Source: Pseudoalteromonas luteoviolacea | GTDB taxonomy: Bacteria; Pseudomonadota; Gammaproteobacteria; Enterobacterales; Alteromonadaceae | Assembly (NCBI RefSeq): GCF_000814765.1 | Contig: NZ_JWIC01000007.1 | Coordinates: 470,081-534,080, forward strand | Reading direction: 5' to 3' | Length of the DNA stretch: 64,000 bases | Part shown: piece by piece, positions 61,055 to 64,000 of the stretch | Layout of the letters: the number at the start of each line of letters is the position of its first letter | How positions within the stretch are numbered: position 1 is the first letter of the stretch | Made by a program: the position numbers and the translations under genes | The notes under the pieces: model-generated | Told to the model about the DNA's origin: nothing | Database searches by the model: none | The model's input: only the letters and a program-made list of their open reading frames with translations

Positions 61055-61603
61055 GTGTTGAAAATGAATTATTTTTTAAAAGTGTGCGTATTGAGTTCCT
61101 TCGTTATTTTGTCCGCATGTACCGGAATACCAGAGGGAGTTGCGCCAGTAAAAAACTTTGATCTTCAGCGTTATCAAGGCATGTGGTACGAAATAGCGAG
61201 ACTCGATCATCGTTTTGAGCGGGGTATGAAAAATGTGACAGCAACATACTCTTTGAATCAAGATGGCAGTGTTGCGGTGATTAACCGTGGGTATGTGACG
61301 GATGAAAAAAGTTGGAAGCAGGCCGAAGGCGTGGCTAAATTTGTGTCTGACGAAAGTACCGGTCATTTAAAAGTCTCTTTTTTCGGACCTTTTTACGGCA
61401 GTTATGTGATTTTTAAATTAGACCAAAAACACTATCAATACGCGTATGTGACCAGTTACGATAAAGATTATTTGTGGCTATTATCTCGAACACCGCAAGT
61501 GCCTGCTGAGGTTTTGCAAGACTTTCAAGAGACTGCACACAAACTTGGCTATGCAGTGGATGCGTTGATTTATATGGAACATCAAGCTGTTGAGCCACTG
61601 TAA
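61055..61603 (+). CDS. blc: Bacterial lipocalin (Blc) lipoprotein
   Basis: 182 residues from TTG 61055, which has AGGAG seven bases upstream; ATG 61064 gives 179. Lipobox LSAC (about residue 22). Lipocalin motif 1 is RYQGMWYEIARLDHRFERG (GxW), with later YVTSYDKDYLWLLSRTP. It binds lysophospholipids or hydrophobic ligands in the outer membrane. A GTAATCCCCCTTTAC motif overlaps its stop. Confidence 0.93.
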   Translation: MLKMNYFLKVCVLSSFVILSACTGIPEGVAPVKNFDLQRYQGMWYEIARLDHRFERGMKNVTATYSLNQDGSVAVINRGYVTDEKSWKQAEGVAKFVSDESTGHLKVSFFGPFYGSYVIFKLDQKHYQYAYVTSYDKDYLWLLSRTPQVPAEVLQDFQETAHKLGYAVDALIYMEHQAVEPL

Positions 61604-61745
61604 TCCCCCTTTACAGTTACATTAATAGTGTCTTGTTAGTGACCAAAAAGATTAATATTTCATAAACTTAATTGTCATTACTTCCGGTCAGGCTAGTTGC
61701 GCTTATAAAAACCCAATGTAGCAACAAACTAATCGGAGTAATAAA

Positions 61746-63623
61746 ATGAAGCGCATAGCCTATTCGTTAATTGCCACTGCCGTCGCTTTGGCATTAACAG
61801 CATGTGATGGTGATGATGGTGCACAAGGTGTTCAGGGAGAGCAAGGTATTCAGGGCGAGTCTGGTTCAGCTGGTGAAAACGGGGCCAATGGTGCAGACGG
61901 TAAAGATGGTGAGAATGCACAACCTAACCTAAACACAGGGACAGGTTTGGTGCGTATTGCAACAGTGCCTACTGGCTCAGAGGTAACGGGAATATTTTTA
62001 ACTGAGCAAGGTGACTTGTTTTTTAATGCCCAGCATCCAAGCGACAGCAATACTGCTGAAGATAACTTCAACAAGCGCCCATTCAACACCGGCACTGTCG
62101 GTGTACTTACAGGGGTGAACTTCAATGAATTACCACGCAATTTGGTTGATGCGCCGCTTCATTCTAGTGATTATGAAAAGCAAACCGTGGTAACCGCAAT
62201 TGGTCAATATCAAATATTGGGTCAGACTGGAGATAAGTTTTCCGACCTTGGTGATAAGGGGTTAGCTGGCGGTTTAGGCGTGATTTACGGCATGACTTCC
62301 GGTGATGAAATCATTAAGAATGATATGCCAGATTTTAACGGTTTCATTTTTGAGTCTGAATCAACAGGCTATTTATTTACTAACTGGGAAGATTATCCCG
62401 GTGGAATGAGCCGCTTAAAAATGTCGAAAAGCGACAGTGGTAAGTGGAATGTAGAAGAAGCCATGATGCTGGACTTTGATGCTGTCAAAGGCACAGCAGC
62501 GAATTGCTTTGGTTCGGTATCTCCTTGGGGCACGCCCTTAACGTCAGAAGAGTGGATCGTAAATTCAGAAGTGGATACGACGACAAACCCTGAGTGGAAT
62601 GCACCTGAGGTGAATTCACGCCTCACGCAATTTAGAGACTTTTTAGCACCTGAATCACCAAACCCATACCGTTATGGCTATATCGCAGAAGTTAAATCAC
62701 CATTAGCAGATAAGCCTGTTGTAGAAAAACACTACACCATCGGTCGTTACGAACATGAGAACGCGGTTGTTATGCCTGATAGACGCACTGTGTATTCTTC
62801 ACAAGATGATACAGGTGGTGTGCTGTTCAAGTTTGTAGCTGACACGGCGGAAGACTTAAGCGCAGGTACTTTATATGGTGCAAAATTGACTCAAGACAAA
62901 GGGTTAAATGATCCTGCTGTTACTGGGTTTGACATTGAGTGGGTGGAAATTGCCTCAGGTACGAATGCAGCGATCTTGGAGTGGATTGAAGAGTATGATG
63001 GCATCACGCCTGATGCATATGTGGATGGCAAAACGAATTACATTGCCATGGCCGATGTACAAGCGTGGGCGGATGGTAAACAGACTTATCCGACTGCTGA
63101 GGAAGGTGGCTCACCCGTTACTGCGGGTAAGCCAATGGATAATCGCGTGGCATTCTTAGAGTCTCGTCAGGCTGCACGCTTAAAAGGTGCAACAGCGGAG
63201 TGGCGAAAGCTAGAAGGGTTGGCAATTAATCATGACCGTGTTCTTGAGGCGATCACTGGACAGGATATGATTGAAGGTGAAGTGGTAGATAAAGCCTACC
63301 TATATATCGGAATTGCTGACATCAATAAAACCATGGTCGATGATAAAGGCGATATTCAATTGTCGTCTCGTGTATTGAGCTGTGGTGGTGTTTATCGTGC
63401 TCATATCGACAATAATTATAGCTTAACGCGCATTGAACCTGTGGTAATGGGATCGACGTATCGCTCGTCACTTTATGAAAGTGAGCGTTGCGACGCCAGC
63501 TTATTGGCACAACCAGACAATGTGATCGTTATGCGCGATGGACGTATATTGATTGGTGAAGATCACAGTGCGGATTGGAAATACAATAATACCTTGTGGA
63601 TGTATGACCCAAAATCAGAATAA
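61746..63623 (+). CDS. PhoX-like (DUF839) lipoprotein with collagen-like segment
   Basis: 625 residues. Lipobox LTAC (about residue 20). Residues 20-60 form a collagen-like run of G-X-Y triplets (GAQGVQGEQGIQGESG, then GENGANGADGKDGE). The rest follows the PhoX/DUF839 beta-propeller pattern: NCFGSVSPWGTPLTSEEW, RYEHENAVVMPDRRTVYSSQDDTGG, EWRKLEGLAI and MRDGRILIGEDH. PhoX enzymes are calcium/iron phosphatases; whether this one is active is unknown. Followed by a terminator and a haem-type lipoprotein. Confidence 0.82.
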   Translation: MKRIAYSLIATAVALALTACDGDDGAQGVQGEQGIQGESGSAGENGANGADGKDGENAQPNLNTGTGLVRIATVPTGSEVTGIFLTEQGDLFFNAQHPSDSNTAEDNFNKRPFNTGTVGVLTGVNFNELPRNLVDAPLHSSDYEKQTVVTAIGQYQILGQTGDKFSDLGDKGLAGGLGVIYGMTSGDEIIKNDMPDFNGFIFESESTGYLFTNWEDYPGGMSRLKMSKSDSGKWNVEEAMMLDFDAVKGTAANCFGSVSPWGTPLTSEEWIVNSEVDTTTNPEWNAPEVNSRLTQFRDFLAPESPNPYRYGYIAEVKSPLADKPVVEKHYTIGRYEHENAVVMPDRRTVYSSQDDTGGVLFKFVADTAEDLSAGTLYGAKLTQDKGLNDPAVTGFDIEWVEIASGTNAAILEWIEEYDGITPDAYVDGKTNYIAMADVQAWADGKQTYPTAEEGGSPVTAGKPMDNRVAFLESRQAARLKGATAEWRKLEGLAINHDRVLEAITGQDMIEGEVVDKAYLYIGIADINKTMVDDKGDIQLSSRVLSCGGVYRAHIDNNYSLTRIEPVVMGSTYRSSLYESERCDASLLAQPDNVIVMRDGRILIGEDHSADWKYNNTLWMYDPKSE

Positions 63624-63636
63624 AAACTAACGACTA

Positions 63637-63660
63637 GGCGGTGCTTTGCACCGCTTTTTT
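63637..63660 (+). terminator. Intrinsic terminator after the PhoX-like gene
   Basis: GCGGTGC-TTT-GCACCGC followed by TTTTTT. Confidence 0.9.
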
Positions 63661-63685
63661 GGCACTAAAAATGGAAGTCATACAA

Positions 63686-64000
63686 ATGCAATACCCGTTA
63701 CTTATTTCGACCGTGGCTTTGACCATGGCATTGAGTGGTTGCTCCGATATACTTGAACGGAGCAAAATTTTACCAACTAGCGCTGAGCAACCAAGCCATA
63801 CAGCGCCTTATCGTACTGGCGATGAGATCCCTGCAACAGCCTATTTAGCGCATGGTGAGGTATACAACCCTGAGTCGGTTATTCCACCACAGTGTTATAC
63901 GAAGACGGATGGAGTCAATAACCCGTGTTATGCTTGCCATCAGTCATATCATGACGAAAAGGCGCGCCCAAATGTGATGAAAGATGGAGATTTACAAGGC
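63686..64000 (+). CDS. Lipoprotein with a CxxCH haem motif (partial, runs off the window)
   Basis: 105 codons from ATG 63686, preceded by GGAAG; ATG 63671 in the same frame is less likely. Lipobox LSGC (about residue 19). PPQCYTKTDGVNNPCYACHQ contains CYACH, a covalent haem c motif. Probably an outer-surface or periplasmic cytochrome-like protein. Truncated at the window end. Confidence 0.75.
   Translation, partial: MQYPLLISTVALTMALSGCSDILERSKILPTSAEQPSHTAPYRTGDEIPATAYLAHGEVYNPESVIPPQCYTKTDGVNNPCYACHQSYHDEKARPNVMKDGDLQG

Overview
The window looks like the replication-control end of the second replicon (chromid) of a marine gammaproteobacterium, most likely Pseudoalteromonas. The reasons are a plasmid-type rep / iteron origin / parAB block followed by ordinary chromosomal-style genes (isocitrate lyase and malate synthase G, rmuC, sbcDC, rtcBA), moderate-to-low GC, and Alteromonadales-type families (MipA/OmpV with DUF3019, TorF-type porin, DUF6702). 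The genus is an inference from protein resemblance. Nothing here is a tRNA/rRNA housekeeping marker.

Replication region (1-5.5 kb). A Tus homologue (398-1270) is preceded by three copies of a Ter-like 13-bp core, two in one orientation and one in the other; one sits directly in front of the tus start codon. A convergent rep gene (1330-2545, with a +1 frame break), an iteron/DnaA-box/GATC-rich origin (2546-3253) and a parAB operon follow. Read together, this is an origin with a replication-fork trap about 2.5 kb away, as expected for a replicon that copies unidirectionally. The 19-bp tandem repeats at 11-76 and iteron-like repeats far from the origin (14379-14463, weaker at 12064-12124 and 14628-14647) suggest that copy-number or origin control reaches beyond the origin itself.

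Metabolic and envelope region (5.6-31 kb). SNF2 helicase, an orphan OmpR-type regulator, rmuC, a TPR histidine kinase, divergent aceA/glcB (glyoxylate shunt), a MipA-DUF3019-regulator-kinase operon, a c-di-GMP-I (GEMM) riboswitch in front of a secreted beta-helix/LamG polysaccharide-active protein, small lipoprotein and membrane proteins, Hsp20, Tat-exported PhoD, a TorF-type porin, a YebC/YeeN-family protein and a HAD phosphatase.

Accessory region (31-45 kb). S41 peptidase, soluble multi-PAS chemoreceptor, acetyltransferases, class IV aminotransferase, MerR and two LysR regulators, FAD oxidoreductase, an RraB-like protein, sterol-desaturase-family protein, an alpha/beta hydrolase that appears to start at ATT, and a VOC protein.

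RNA-repair region (44.8-51.8 kb). A sigma-54 promoter and divergent rtcR control a leftward transcript that begins with a cluster of degenerate tRNA-like RNAs (one with encoded CCA) and continues into an SPFH/slipin-like protein, rtcB, rtcA and an RlaP-like nucleotidyltransferase. This is the most unusual gene system in the window besides the fork trap.

Right end (51.8-64 kb). Lipoprotein metallophosphoesterase, DUF6702 protein, sbcDC, methyltransferase, lipocalin (blc), a PhoX-like lipoprotein with a collagen-like segment, and a truncated haem-motif (CxxCH) lipoprotein running off the window.
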